In this document: piece after piece, positions 18,280 to 28,055 of the stretch | How positions within the stretch are numbered: the stretch's first letter is position 1 | Layout of the letters: every line of letters begins with the position of its first letter | Assembly: GCA_947489085.1 (NCBI GenBank) | Contig: CANLCJ010000008.1 | Location: 1-64,000 of the forward strand | Length of the DNA stretch: 64,000 nucleotides | Direction of reading: 5' to 3' | Source of the DNA: an uncultured Flavobacteriaceae bacterium | GTDB lineage: Bacteria; Bacteroidota; Bacteroidia; Flavobacteriales; Flavobacteriaceae | The notes under the pieces: generated by a model | The model's input: the letters and a program-made list of their open reading frames with translations, nothing else | What the model was told of the DNA's origin: nothing | The model's database searches: none | Program-made: the position numbers and the translations under genes

Positions 18280-18810
18280 ATGAAAACTACAATTTGTTCA
18301 ATTTTTGTAATGCTATTTTTAGTGTCATGTCAAAAAGATAAAATAGCTTATATAGATAGTGGAGAATTAATAAATGCATATCAAGCTAAAAAAGATGTAG
18401 AAGATAAATTTAAAGTTAAAGACGATGCTTTTAAAAAGCGAACAGACAGTATAAGTCAAGCATTTCAATTAGAAGCTCAAAACGGACAATTAGAAGCCCA
18501 AAAATTGGCTAGAAAAAATAACAGAAAAAAAGCTGAAGAGCTGATGACTGGATTGCAACAAAAACAACAACTGTTACAACAGCAATTGCAATTTGAGCAA
18601 CAACAATTAACACAGGCTTTTCAAACAGATATGGATACGCTTATTGTTAAAGTAAAAGATTTTGTAAAAGACTATGGTAAGAAAAATGGCTACACTTATA
18701 TTTTAGGTACTAGCGATGCTTCTGCTTCTGTAATTTATGGTGCAGAAAAAAATAACTTAACACAAACTATTTTAGATGCTTTAAATGCAGCGTATAAAAA
18801 AGAAGAGTAA
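18280..18810 (+). CDS. OmpH/Skp-family periplasmic chaperone-like lipoprotein
   Basis: From the ATG at 18280 the product has a 16-residue lipoprotein signal (MKTTICSIFVMLFLVSC), then an OmpH/Skp-like domain: IAYIDSGELINAYQ, a long Gln/Lys coiled coil forming the tentacles, and a C-terminal VIYGAEKNNLTQTILDALN segment that pairs with the N-terminal strand. Skp family members hold unfolded outer-membrane proteins in the periplasm; lipidation here would tether it to a membrane. An upstream in-frame ATG at 18220 would spoil the signal peptide. A strong terminator follows at 18831. Confidence 0.8.
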   Translation: MKTTICSIFVMLFLVSCQKDKIAYIDSGELINAYQAKKDVEDKFKVKDDAFKKRTDSISQAFQLEAQNGQLEAQKLARKNNRKKAEELMTGLQQKQQLLQQQLQFEQQQLTQAFQTDMDTLIVKVKDFVKDYGKKNGYTYILGTSDASASVIYGAEKNNLTQTILDALNAAYKKEE

Positions 18811-18830
18811 CTAATTCTAACATTAGACCA

Positions 18831-18864
18831 AAAACGCCAGAATTTAAAGTTCTGGCGTTTTTTT
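18831..18864. terminator. Terminator between ompH-like gene and holB
   Basis: AACGCCAGAA pairs with TTCTGGCGTT over a 7-nt loop, flanked by A-run and T-run. It sits between two convergent genes and can serve both. Confidence 0.85.
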
Positions 18865-18877
18865 ATGTTTAATATTT

Positions 18878-20032
18878 TTAACTTTCCTTTTTATGCAATA
18901 ACCGCGTAAGTTTTATAGATAAATCTGTAAGTATAATTTTAGAATTGCCATTACGCTCTATATGGTAAATGGCATCTTGAAGCTCATTACTAATATCCAT
19001 AATGTTATTACCATGTATATAAGGTGCAAAATTTTCGAGTTTAAAACCTTCTGTTTTGGGCTGGTAATACACCAGAGTAGGAGCCTTATAATTCAATAAC
19101 AAGGCCTGACGAAAAAAGTCTAGACAAAAATTAAGAAACTGTTTTTGTGTTTCTCTACCAGTTTTTGCAATGTCTTCACTCCACGAAATTAAATCTAAAA
19201 TAGCAGATTTATTACCCTTTGCTTTAAAAGCGCTACGCACCCAAAATATAAACCAACTTTCAAATTGAATATCTTCAGAATCTCTATATACTAAATCGCA
19301 AGCTTTATTAAAATTACCATTAGCCTCATTAGCTATTTTGGTAGCAACAGCAATCTCTAAGCTGTACTTAGTAATCAAAGCGTCTCTAATATCATCTTGA
19401 GATAAAGGTGGAAAATGCAACACTTGGCAACGCGAGCGAATGGTATTAATTAGCTGTTCCTCTTCTTCCGCAATAAGTAAAAAAATAGTTTTATCAGGTG
19501 GCTCTTCAATAAGCTTAAGCAATTTATTAGCACAAGCTGTATTCATTTTTTCTGCCATCCAAATCAGCATTACTTTATAACCGCCTTCGTAGGATTTTAA
19601 AGTTAAAGCCTTAACAATTTCTTGAGCTTCATCTACACCTATTTGGCCCTGTTTATTATCTACACCCAAAAACTTATACCAATCGAATAAATTGCCATAA
19701 GGTTGCTCCTTTAATAGCTTTCGCCATTCTTCCAGATAAAAACTAGATACAGGTTTACTTTTTACTTTTTGGCTTGTAGTTACTGGAAATGCAAAATGCA
19801 AATCTGGATGCGCAATGGCATTAAACTTAGTGTTGCAAGCTGAGTTGCCAGATGTATTTTCTCCATTGCTATTGCCGCATAAAATATATTGAGCGTAAGC
19901 AATAGCCATAGGCAAAGTACCACTACCTTCTGGACCAACAAACAATTGTGCATGAGGAATACGCCCATGATCTACACTTTTAGTAAGGTGGGCTTTTATA
20001 TGTTTTTGTCCTAATATATCTGAAAAAAGCAT
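18878..20032 (-). CDS. holB: DNA polymerase III delta' subunit
   Basis: Delta' is a rigid subunit of the cytoplasmic clamp-loader complex that loads the sliding clamp. The 384-residue product opens LFSDILGQKHIKAHL and carries a degenerate Walker A (GPEGSGTLP, without the catalytic lysine), as expected for non-ATP-binding delta'. The switch region AEKMNTACANKLLKLIEEPP and the sensor-1 motif IRSRCQVLHFPPL are intact. Cysteines near residues 52 and 66 lie where the zinc module sits. It is convergent with the ompH-like gene and has no co-directional neighbour. Confidence 0.9.
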   Translation of the reverse strand: MLFSDILGQKHIKAHLTKSVDHGRIPHAQLFVGPEGSGTLPMAIAYAQYILCGNSNGENTSGNSACNTKFNAIAHPDLHFAFPVTTSQKVKSKPVSSFYLEEWRKLLKEQPYGNLFDWYKFLGVDNKQGQIGVDEAQEIVKALTLKSYEGGYKVMLIWMAEKMNTACANKLLKLIEEPPDKTIFLLIAEEEEQLINTIRSRCQVLHFPPLSQDDIRDALITKYSLEIAVATKIANEANGNFNKACDLVYRDSEDIQFESWFIFWVRSAFKAKGNKSAILDLISWSEDIAKTGRETQKQFLNFCLDFFRQALLLNYKAPTLVYYQPKTEGFKLENFAPYIHGNNIMDISNELQDAIYHIERNGNSKIILTDLSIKLTRLLHKKES

Positions 20033-20337
20033 TGTAATATATCTTTTGTTGAAAATATCATTTACATAACAATATTATAACTAAAGAAGCAATAAAACTA
20101 TTTTATTATTGAGCAATATACATGTAATTACTCACCTGTAAGTCAAAAAATAAAATCTATCTAATCTAATTTAAATACATATAAATCTTATATATATAAT
20201 ATATTTTAAAACATTTATGTTGTAAAAAACAAATGTTAAATATGAATTTTAATATTTATTATAATAAAAATTATATATATATTTGAATTATATAAGAATA
20301 TACGTATAAAATTATTAACATTAACCTTTATTAAATT

Positions 20338-20664
20338 ATGAAAACTATGAAAACTTTAAAATTATTAACACTTATATTATCAATACTAGTATTTGTTTCG
20401 TGTGATAGTGATTCAGCTAGTGATGAACTATTAGATAACAATGAAGTAGTTGGCACTACAAATGATAATTCTTTATCTGCTAGAGGACAAAGTTTAGTTG
20501 TATCACGCTTCGAAGTTCCTAATGGTGGCTGTTTGAGTGCAGGTACTGGAACCTATTTTATTGTTCTTAACAGGGTTACAAGAAGAGTTGGTACAGGTAG
20601 TAGAATTTGTAGAACTTTTCGCGCTCCTGTTAACCAACTTTCATCATTTTTTACTGAAAATTAA
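20338..20664 (+). CDS. Small orphan lipoprotein
   Basis: I do not recognise this 108-residue protein. It has a clear lipoprotein signal (LLTLILSILVFVSC, Cys about 22), an Asp/Ser-rich tether, then a compact domain of about 60 residues with two cysteines (GGCLS and RICRTF) that could form a disulfide and several Arg/Gly residues. It is flanked by very AT-rich DNA, has no conserved partner, and a hairpin terminator plus an IS5-type remnant follow directly. It may be a lineage-specific acquisition. Confidence 0.6.
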   Translation: MKTMKTLKLLTLILSILVFVSCDSDSASDELLDNNEVVGTTNDNSLSARGQSLVVSRFEVPNGGCLSAGTGTYFIVLNRVTRRVGTGSRICRTFRAPVNQLSSFFTEN

Positions 20665-20709
20665 TACTTTTTAAGTATATTAAAATTTATTTATATAATA
20701 TGGTATTGC

Positions 20710-20742
20710 TGGGGATTATCTTTATTGATAGTCCCTTTTTTT
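20710..20742 (+). terminator. Hairpin terminator after small lipoprotein
   Basis: GGGATTATC and GATAGTCCC pair (one G-T wobble) over a short loop and are followed by seven T residues. Confidence 0.7.
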
Positions 20743-20743
20743 A

Positions 20744-21427
20744 ATGAAGTGATTTAAATTTTTTTGATTTTCTTCAGAGCTATCTTAAAGAAGACTAGAT
20801 AATTAAATCCTTTCCAACTTTCTATAGTGATGTTAAATCGATTTAACAAAGACCTAAAACTATCCATCTAAACATTAGTACGTTCCACAACATAAGGCTT
20901 GTTATATAAATCTTGGTTAAAGTACTCCTCTCTTTCTTGTATACTACCGTTTCGTTTATTAAAACATAAATTTAGGTTAATTTCTTTTTACCACAAGCTT
21001 CTCTAAAGTTTTTTGAATCAAATCCGTTATCAACGTTTAGAAATAAACCTTAAACTACAATATCAGCCTCTTAAAGTTTGCCCTTGAGCACTTCAATATC
21101 ATGAATGTCATTATTGTTGTCAGATATAGACTCGCTCATGGCCAACGGTAAACCTTGCCTATCGGTTAGATAAAGTGCTTTAACTGCAAATTAGTGCCAT
21201 TGCATGCCTGTCTTGAGCTTACAAAGTATAGCGTTAATAATCTCTACCAATGAAACACTTGGTGGAAAACCTCGCTGTGTTATTGGTAAAAGTGGAACTA
21301 TTTCCATTTCTATTGTATCTTTGTCTAGTACTCTGTACATAATGGGGTGTTTTAAATTATTTTATGTGTTGTAACGCAAATATCGACAACACATTTTTAG
21401 TGTTATAAAAAGTTTAAATCACTTCAT
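20744..21427 (-). mobile_element. Degenerate IS5-type insertion sequence
   Basis: The element is bounded by inverted repeats: ATGAAGTGATTTAAATTTTT at the left and, read from the other end at 21427, ATGAAGTGATTTAAACTTTT. It encloses a broken leftward transposase. At about 680 bp it is shorter than a complete IS5-group element, and part of the transposase core appears deleted. No target duplication is obvious. Confidence 0.75.
20754..21340 (-). pseudogene. IS5-family transposase remnant
   Basis: Reading leftward from ATG at 21340, recognisable DDE-transposase pieces appear: a start MYRVLDKDTIEMEIVPLLP, then GFPPSVSLVEIINAILCKLK, ALYLTDRQGLPLAMS, NVDNGFDSKNFREACG and, after a frameshift, PYVVERTNV followed by MDSFRSLLNRFN. 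At least four in-frame stops and one frameshift interrupt it, and the segment between GMQWH and ALYLTDRQ is missing. The order and wording fit IS4/IS5-superfamily transposases of Bacteroidota. It cannot be active. Confidence 0.8.
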
Positions 21428-21445
21428 CTAAAAATTAACTAGCAC

Positions 21446-22507
21446 ATGAGCCATAAGGCATTACTTTTTATACCTGATATTTCTGGCTTTACAGAATTTG
21501 TAAACCATACCGCTTTAAAACACAGCAAGCACATTATTTCAGAGCTGTTGGAATTGCTTTTAGAAAAAAATAATATGCAATTAGAATTGGCAGAAATTGA
21601 AGGCGATGCTTTGTTTTTTTACAAAATACAAGAAGCAGTAAATATAGAAGCTGTAGAAGCCCAAATAAAACTAATGTATACAACGTTTCATACACACTTA
21701 AAACGTTACGAATACCAACGTATATGCCATTGTGGCGCTTGTTCATCAGCCTATAACCTAAAACTTAAATTTGTAGTACACTACGGCGAGATAGAATTTA
21801 TAGAAGTAAGAAACTTTAAAAAACCACATGGTGCAGATGTTATACAAGTACACCGGCTTTTAAAAAACGATGTACCTATTGGCGAATATGCTATATATAC
21901 GCAAGCTGTAAGACCTTTAAATAATAAAACCATAAGTACCACCTACGATTTTGGAGAAATTACATTTAGCTACGATAATTTAAAACCATTTAAAAAAGAA
22001 GTACCCAACATTGCACCTATTCCAGATAATGTGCCAAAACACAAGTTATTCGATAAAACAGAAATTATAAATTTACCTATAAACGATTTATACGAAGTAA
22101 TTAGCAATTTCGATTACCGCCTACTCTGGGTAAAAGGTGTAGACAAAATGGAATACGAAAAAAATAAAGTTAATAGAGCAGGAGAAAAACACATTTGTTT
22201 GTTTAATAAAAGTGACGACTTAGCACTAACCACTGTTACTAAAAAAGTAAAGAAAAATCAATTGGTATATGGAGAATCTACACCCAACATACCCTTTACA
22301 AAACGTTTTAACAGTTATTTTGTTTTAGATGAAGTTGAAGAAGGGCGCACCAAATTAAACATAGAAGTATTTGCAGATTTTGAAATCTTAGGTACACTTA
22401 TGAAACCTTTTTTAATACTTAAACTAAAAAGAAACATTTGCGAAAATATAAAGAACTTAGTGCTACTTATAGATCAAGGCTTTACTCCAAATAAGGAAAT
22501 AGTTTAA
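21446..22507 (+). CDS. DUF2652 protein: cyclase-like domain plus SRPBCC-like domain
   Basis: A 353-residue two-part soluble protein. Residues 1-175 resemble a class III nucleotidyl cyclase: LLFIPDISGFTEFV with Asp11 and EIEGDALFFYKI with Asp54 correspond to the two metal-binding aspartates. A CxC-type cluster (ICHCGACSSA, about residues 93-102) interrupts the fold. Residues about 200-345 read as an SRPBCC/START-type ligand-binding domain (EIINLPINDLYEVISNFDYRLLW; RFNSYFVLDEVEEGRTKLNIEV). The family has no proven activity. The start lies only 19 bp from the end of the dead IS element, so its promoter must lie in or beyond that remnant. Confidence 0.75.
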   Translation: MSHKALLFIPDISGFTEFVNHTALKHSKHIISELLELLLEKNNMQLELAEIEGDALFFYKIQEAVNIEAVEAQIKLMYTTFHTHLKRYEYQRICHCGACSSAYNLKLKFVVHYGEIEFIEVRNFKKPHGADVIQVHRLLKNDVPIGEYAIYTQAVRPLNNKTISTTYDFGEITFSYDNLKPFKKEVPNIAPIPDNVPKHKLFDKTEIINLPINDLYEVISNFDYRLLWVKGVDKMEYEKNKVNRAGEKHICLFNKSDDLALTTVTKKVKKNQLVYGESTPNIPFTKRFNSYFVLDEVEEGRTKLNIEVFADFEILGTLMKPFLILKLKRNICENIKNLVLLIDQGFTPNKEIV

Positions 22508-22556
22508 TTTTATAAAAAATGTTTACCTGCTACAACGTTTTCGTGTTAAAAGCCAT

Positions 22557-22586
22557 TTTGTTTAGGCGTTTAATTAATTACATTTG
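22557..22586 (+). promoter_or_regulatory. pgk promoter (Bacteroidota type)
   Basis: TTTG at 22557-22560 and TACATTTG at 22579-22586 match the -33 and -7 consensus elements with 18-nt spacing. The start codon follows 38 nt downstream. Confidence 0.7.
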
Positions 22587-22623
22587 TGCATACTATAACT
22601 TAAAACAATAAAACAAAATATAA

Positions 22624-23811
22624 ATGAAAACGCTTAATGATTTTAATTTTGAAAACAAAAAAGCATTAATTCGTGTAGATTTTAATGTGCCTTTAAATGA
22701 AAATTTAGAAGTTACAGATGCCACACGTATTATTTCTGCTAAACCTACAATAATTAAGATTTTAGAAGACGGTGGGAGCTGTATTTTAATGTCTCACTTA
22801 GGACGCCCTAAAGGTTTTCAAGATGAGTTTTCTTTAAAACATATTGTATCTAAAGTAGAAGACATATTAGGTGTAGGTGTAAAATTTGTACCAAACTGTA
22901 TAGGCGAAGATGCCGAAAAAGCTGCAGCAGATTTAGAACCAGGCGAAATATTACTACTAGAAAACTTACGTTACCACAAAGAAGAAACAGCAGGAGACAA
23001 AGCTTTTGCAGAACAACTCTCTAAATTAGGTGATGTTTATGTAAACGATGCTTTTGGTACTGCACATAGAGCTCACGCTTCTACTACCATAGTTGCTCAA
23101 TTTTTTGAAGGTAAAAAATGCTTTGGAAACTTGTTAGCTCAAGAGATAGAAAGTATAGATAAAGTAATGCAAACTGGAGAAAAACCAGTACTAGCCATTT
23201 TAGGTGGTGCTAAAGTTTCTTCTAAAATAACTATTATAGAAAATATTTTAGATAAAGTAGACCATTTAATAATTGGTGGTGGTATGGCATTTACTTTTGT
23301 AAAAGCACAAGGTGGTAAAATAGGAAATTCTATTTGCGAAGACGATAAAATGGAACTCGCATTAGATATTTTAAAACAAGCTAAAGAAAAAAATGTACAA
23401 ATACACATTCCAGTAGATACTGTAGCTGCAGACGATTTTAGCAACGATGCCAATACGCAAGTAGTAGCAATAGATGCTATTCCAGATGGTTGGGAAGGTG
23501 TAGATGCTGGACCAAAGTCTAGAGCTCAATTTCATGATGTGGTTTTAGCCTCTAAAACAATTTTATGGAACGGCCCATTAGGTGTTTTCGAAATGGAAAG
23601 TTTTGCTAATGGTACAATAGCCCTAGGAAATTCTATTGCAGAAGCTACCAAAAACGGTGCCTTTTCGTTAGTTGGTGGTGGCGACTCTGTTGCAGCTGTA
23701 AAACAATTTGGATTTCAAGACAAAGTTAGCTACGTAAGTACAGGTGGTGGCGCTATGTTAGAAAGTTTAGAAGGTAAAACCCTACCAGGTATAGCAGCTA
23801 TTTTGAGCTAA
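22624..23811 (+). CDS. pgk: Phosphoglycerate kinase
   Basis: Pgk transfers phosphate from 1,3-bisphosphoglycerate to ADP in glycolysis. The 395-residue length is normal. Diagnostic segments are [16 protein letters not shown] (residues about 12-27), [10 protein letters not shown], the hinge/nucleotide region [23 protein letters not shown] and the C-terminal [13 protein letters not shown] and [19 protein letters not shown] consensus promoter precedes it and a strong terminator follows at 23833, so it is a single-gene transcript. Confidence 0.97.
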   Translation: MKTLNDFNFENKKALIRVDFNVPLNENLEVTDATRIISAKPTIIKILEDGGSCILMSHLGRPKGFQDEFSLKHIVSKVEDILGVGVKFVPNCIGEDAEKAAADLEPGEILLLENLRYHKEETAGDKAFAEQLSKLGDVYVNDAFGTAHRAHASTTIVAQFFEGKKCFGNLLAQEIESIDKVMQTGEKPVLAILGGAKVSSKITIIENILDKVDHLIIGGGMAFTFVKAQGGKIGNSICEDDKMELALDILKQAKEKNVQIHIPVDTVAADDFSNDANTQVVAIDAIPDGWEGVDAGPKSRAQFHDVVLASKTILWNGPLGVFEMESFANGTIALGNSIAEATKNGAFSLVGGGDSVAAVKQFGFQDKVSYVSTGGGAMLESLEGKTLPGIAAILS

Positions 23812-23832
23812 AATCTAATAGAACTATAATAT

Positions 23833-23877
23833 AAGACCTCATAAGCCAGTTTAAAGCTATGAGGTCTTTGTTTTTTA
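23833..23877 (+). terminator. Terminator after pgk
   Basis: AAGACCTCATA pairs with TATGAGGTCTT over a 14-nt loop, then GTTTTTT. Confidence 0.85.
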
Positions 23878-23995
23878 TGCTATTATTTTAAAATTAAACT
23901 AAAAAATACGAATTTAGCCAAGCTACACAATACATTTTAAAAATTAAATGCTCTAGTGGCAATAGCACTCACACCTTAAGAATACATTTTTTTTT

Positions 23996-25549
23996 ATGCG
24001 CCATTATTTTTTTACTCTATGTTTATGCTTTTATAGTTCGCTAAATTTTGCACAAACTATAGATACAACTGCCATACTAGCTCCAATTTTAAAAGACACC
24101 TTAGTTGTAGCATCCAAACCAACCCTAGTACCAGACAGCATATTAAAAGATAGCTTTAATATTAAGGCGCTAAAAGATAATGCCTATCTGGCCAAAATAG
24201 ACAAAAAATGGCGAGAAGAACTTTACAACACAGCGCTTTTCGATACCATCTACAAAACCGTAACTACTTTAGATTATAAGGCAGTAGATTACCCGGAATT
24301 GCCCACAGATACACTAAAAAAACGCTTAAAAGCTTTAGACGCCAAAACACCTTTTAACGTAGCTTACAATCCAGCCCTAGAAAGTGTAATTAAATCTTAT
24401 TTAAAATATAGACGTAAACATTTGCAAAAGTTAATGACTTTAAGCAGTTATTACTTCCCTTTATTCGAACAAGAACTAGACAGGCAAAATATTCCTTTAG
24501 AAATAAAATATCTAGCTATTGTAGAATCTGCATTAAAGCCAAAAGCAAAATCTAGAGTAGGAGCAACAGGCCTGTGGCAATTTATGTTTTCTACTGGAAA
24601 AATATATGGGTTAGACGTAAGTAGTTATGTGGACGAGCGTAGCGATCCTATAAAATCTACAACTGCAGCCTCCAAATATTTAGCAGCACTCTACAAAATA
24701 TTTGGCGACTGGGATCTGGCTTTAGCAGCTTACAACTCCGGACCAGGAAACGTAACTAAAGCCATTCGCAGATCTGGAGGTTATAAAAACTATTGGAACA
24801 TACGCCATAATTTACCTCGCGAAACAGCTGGATACCTACCAGCTTTCTTAGCCAATATGTATATTTTTGAATATGCAGACGCTCATGGATTTGTAACTAC
24901 AAAACCAGAACATGTGTATTTTAAAACAGACACTGTAGTTGTAAAACAACTTATCACACTAGACCAAGTTGCAGAAGTTACAGGAACCCTAATTGAAGAA
25001 CTTCAGTTTTTAAACCCTTCTTATAAATTAGATATTATACCAGTAATTAAAGGCGAAAATTACACCCTACGCTTACCAGAAACCGCTATTGGTACCTTTG
25101 TTAATAACGAAAAAGAAATTTATGCTTTTGTAAAAGAAGAAATGGAAAAACGTGAAAAACCGTTACCTAAGTTTTTTAATGCCAATGATAAAATACGTTA
25201 CAGGGTAAAATCTGGCGATTATTTGGGTAAAATTTCAAGACTGTATGGGGTACGTGTAAGCCAAATAAAACGTTGGAATGGTTTACGTAGCAACAATCTT
25301 AAAATAGGCCAACGCCTTACCATATACCCTAGAAAACCTGTGGCAACTAGGCCAGTTACAAGTAACAAAATTATAAAAACTAAACCCATAACTGGAGAAA
25401 CAATTTTATACACCGTTAAAAATGGAGACTCATTATGGAGTATTTCTCAAAAATTCTCTGGAGTTTCGGTACAAAATATTAAAGATTGGAATGGTATTAG
25501 CAGTAACAACCTTAAACCAGGCATGCAACTTAAAATAGCAAAGGGCTAA
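23996..25549 (+). CDS. MltD-like membrane-bound lytic transglycosylase with two LysM repeats
   Basis: A 517-residue periplasmic enzyme that cleaves peptidoglycan glycan strands. A signal peptide (residues 1-19, NFAQ) precedes an N-terminal helical part. The SLT goose-lysozyme-like domain (about 155-290) has catalytic Glu in YLAIVESALKPKA, then GATGLWQFM, ERSDPIKSTTAASKYL and LALAAYNSGPG. Two LysM peptidoglycan-binding repeats follow (about 400-445 and 470-516, RVKSGDYLGKISRLYGV and YTVKNGDSLWSISQKF). It is 17 nt upstream of the DUF4837 lipoprotein gene, so the two form an operon of envelope proteins. Confidence 0.92.
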   Translation: MRHYFFTLCLCFYSSLNFAQTIDTTAILAPILKDTLVVASKPTLVPDSILKDSFNIKALKDNAYLAKIDKKWREELYNTALFDTIYKTVTTLDYKAVDYPELPTDTLKKRLKALDAKTPFNVAYNPALESVIKSYLKYRRKHLQKLMTLSSYYFPLFEQELDRQNIPLEIKYLAIVESALKPKAKSRVGATGLWQFMFSTGKIYGLDVSSYVDERSDPIKSTTAASKYLAALYKIFGDWDLALAAYNSGPGNVTKAIRRSGGYKNYWNIRHNLPRETAGYLPAFLANMYIFEYADAHGFVTTKPEHVYFKTDTVVVKQLITLDQVAEVTGTLIEELQFLNPSYKLDIIPVIKGENYTLRLPETAIGTFVNNEKEIYAFVKEEMEKREKPLPKFFNANDKIRYRVKSGDYLGKISRLYGVRVSQIKRWNGLRSNNLKIGQRLTIYPRKPVATRPVTSNKIIKTKPITGETILYTVKNGDSLWSISQKFSGVSVQNIKDWNGISSNNLKPGMQLKIAKG

Positions 25550-25566
25550 GTATAAAAAACACTAAC

Positions 25567-26547
25567 ATGAAACACCTATTAATTATAGCAACAGCATTAC
25601 TTTTAGTATGCTCTTGTAAAGAAGATACCACTAAAAAAAAGAGATTATTATTAGATTCGCAAGGCCATATAAACGATGTCTCCGTAATTGTTGATAATGA
25701 GGCTTGGAAAGGCAGTCTTGGAGAGGCGATAAGAGACGTATTGGCATCTCCTATTTACGGTTTACCTCAAGACGAACCTACCTTTAACATAAACCAAATA
25801 CCACCGCAAGTATTTACCGATTTTATTACACGTAACAGAACGATACTAAGAATAGAATTAGGTAAACCACAAAACATTGAGATAAAGGACAATGTATATG
25901 CACAACCACAAAAAGTTATAATACTTTCTGGAACTAAAAAAGAAGAAGTAATAGCGTTATTAAAAACTAATGCATCTAAAATTATAGAAACATTTAAAAA
26001 TGTAGAATTAAAGCAAAAACAACGCTTAATGCGTAAATCTCTGTACAATACCAGCGTGATTAAAGAAAAATTAGGCATAAAAGTGGAGTTTCCAACCGCT
26101 TATAGAATAGCTAAAGACGATGGCAACTTTTTTTGGATTAGAAAAGACGTTCGTACAGGAACGCTTAATTTAATGCTTTATGAACTGCCTTACAATAGAA
26201 TAAAAAAGAATGATAGCGTTATAAACCAAATAATAGCCATTAGAGACTCTATAGGCAAGTCGCATATAGAAGGTCCTACCGAAGGTTCTTATATGGCAAC
26301 AGAAGACGCCTATACGCCTTTTCACGGAGAAACCATTCTAGATAACAAACCCACTTTAGAAACTAAAGGCATGTGGGAAGTTAAAAATGCATTCATGGCA
26401 GGCCCATATATAAATTACGCTATAGACGATAAGATAAATAAAAGGTGGATTGTTGCAGAAGGTTTTGCCTTTGCACCATCAGTAGAAAAACGCAACTACA
26501 TGTTCGAGTTAGAAGCCATTATAAAAACCATAGCCATAGAAAATTAA
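25567..26547 (+). CDS. DUF4837 family lipoprotein
   Basis: A 326-residue lipoprotein: short signal with lipobox LLVCSC (Cys17), then a two-lobed domain typical of DUF4837 (VDNEAWKGSLGEAIRDVLASP, IPPQVFTDFITRNRTILRIEL, KLGIKVEFPTAYRIAKDDGNFFWIRK). The function is unknown; members are restricted to Bacteroidota. It is co-transcribed with the lytic transglycosylase just upstream, which suggests a link to cell-wall turnover or its control. A terminator follows at 26571. Confidence 0.85.
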   Translation: MKHLLIIATALLLVCSCKEDTTKKKRLLLDSQGHINDVSVIVDNEAWKGSLGEAIRDVLASPIYGLPQDEPTFNINQIPPQVFTDFITRNRTILRIELGKPQNIEIKDNVYAQPQKVIILSGTKKEEVIALLKTNASKIIETFKNVELKQKQRLMRKSLYNTSVIKEKLGIKVEFPTAYRIAKDDGNFFWIRKDVRTGTLNLMLYELPYNRIKKNDSVINQIIAIRDSIGKSHIEGPTEGSYMATEDAYTPFHGETILDNKPTLETKGMWEVKNAFMAGPYINYAIDDKINKRWIVAEGFAFAPSVEKRNYMFELEAIIKTIAIEN

Positions 26548-26570
26548 AACTTTTACAATAATTTAATACC

Positions 26571-26604
26571 AAAGGCAATACAATATCTGTATTGCCTTTT
26601 TTTT
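26571..26604 (+). terminator. Terminator after DUF4837 gene
   Basis: AAAGGCAATACA pairs with TGTATTGCCTTT over a 5-nt loop, followed by a T-run. Confidence 0.9.
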
Positions 26605-28055
26605 ACGAACTCATCTTCTCTTTTTCTATTTCCTAAAAATATACGATGGCATCTCAGCAAACTTGTTAAGTTATCTGTATCTCAAACTGCATTTTGAATG
26701 CGTAAATAACGTCAATACATATACTTTACAAGAAAGATTGGTTTTAAAAGTAGACTGGCAATACAAACACACACTACTCAAAAACAATTACAATGCTTTG
26801 TATACCTCCTAAATAGAATTAGAATGCCCTGCGATACCTGTATCTATTCAAATGCCTCAGCTTGGTATTTTTTACAGTCTATGCTTTGACCAAAAGCATT
26901 GGAATACGTAACAAAAGGTTCAAACACCATTAACAAGGAAACACAATTAAATTAGCTCTAAATTTTCAAGATCTTTCCTAACAAGAACCAACATAAGTTT
27001 TTCAAAATTTTTAAAAATTAGAAAAAGCATAGCAGACTTAAAATTCTAAAAAACGAAACATTTTACAGTTATCCACATTATATAGTATATATATCTTTTT
27101 CTTTTAAAATTTAAAAAAATAAATGGTGGTTATTATAGTGTGTTAATATGTGGTATAACTTTTTTAGACTTTGCTTTGATATATGTTTTATCTATACTTG
27201 TTGATAGGTAATAAACATAATATTATGCTATTAAACAATTAAAATAGAAGTCTTTAAAAAATGCTATCAACAATTGTTAATAACCCAAATCAACCTCTTT
27301 TTTTTAATAATTAAAACTGGTAACAAGCGTTAAAATTATAGGATTTAGTGCTCATAACTTAACCAAAAATTTACGTTAACTAATTTGGATGTTAATAGAA
27401 CGTTATGGGTTGTAAAATTTCTTTAATATTCCTAGACATTTTTTTTAAATCTAATCAATAGATATTAACAGGTAATTAATAACCTAGTTAACAAGAGCAC
27501 CACTATTAACAATAAACAAATGCAATTTTACTTGAGTTCCTAATACTGTGTTGTTTATAGATTTTAAGTCTGTACAGCTTAAATTACTGTTCGTACTAAC
27601 TATCTTAAAGTAATTTTATTTGCCTAACATCTTTACTTTATCCCAAGAGTAAATCTGTAATAAATATAGACAACATTGCACTTAAAACATTTAGAAGTTT
27701 TAGTAACACAATATCTCTACGATCTGTAGTTAAAGATAAAACGATAGCCACTGTAAAAAACGTTTAAGATTTAAAACTTAAAGTCCAGTAACACAAATCT
27801 TAGCTACTACCACCATAGCTTTAACAATTAAAAGCTACATTTAAAAAAGAACATCAAGGATGTTTACATAGCATTTGTTATGTGCAAAAGAGTACAGGTC
27901 AAAAAAAGTTAAATCTATAAGTTTTAAATCTACTAAATATCTCCAAAAAAGCTATCGAATACGATAAAAGTATTATTTCGAGATAAATTTTTAGTCTTTG
28001 TCCAGAAGCAAAGTGTGTTTTATGTTGGACTACCTAGTAAATTTGGTATAAATTG
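26605..28055. other. 1.45-kb AT-rich region without an intact gene
   Basis: No reading frame longer than short, broken pieces. It contains the cluster of DnaA-box-like motifs at 27069-27511, described separately. Stretches around 26770-27000 read as interrupted coding-like sequence in one frame but match nothing I recognise. The right side adjoins the IS3 remnant. Confidence 0.5.
27069..27511. other. Candidate replication origin (DnaA-box cluster)
   Basis: One exact canonical DnaA box is present, TTATCCACA at 27069-27077. Seven related 9-mers of the form TGTTRATAN occur in both orientations: 27141, 27199, 27264 (reverse), 27275, 27390, 27462 (reverse) and 27503 (reverse). They are interspersed with nearly pure A/T stretches (27078-27125, 27296-27315) that could serve as the unwinding element. 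Two parS-like sites lie 10-12 kb to the left, as expected near an origin. Whether DnaA of this species binds these sequences is inference. Confidence 0.45.
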
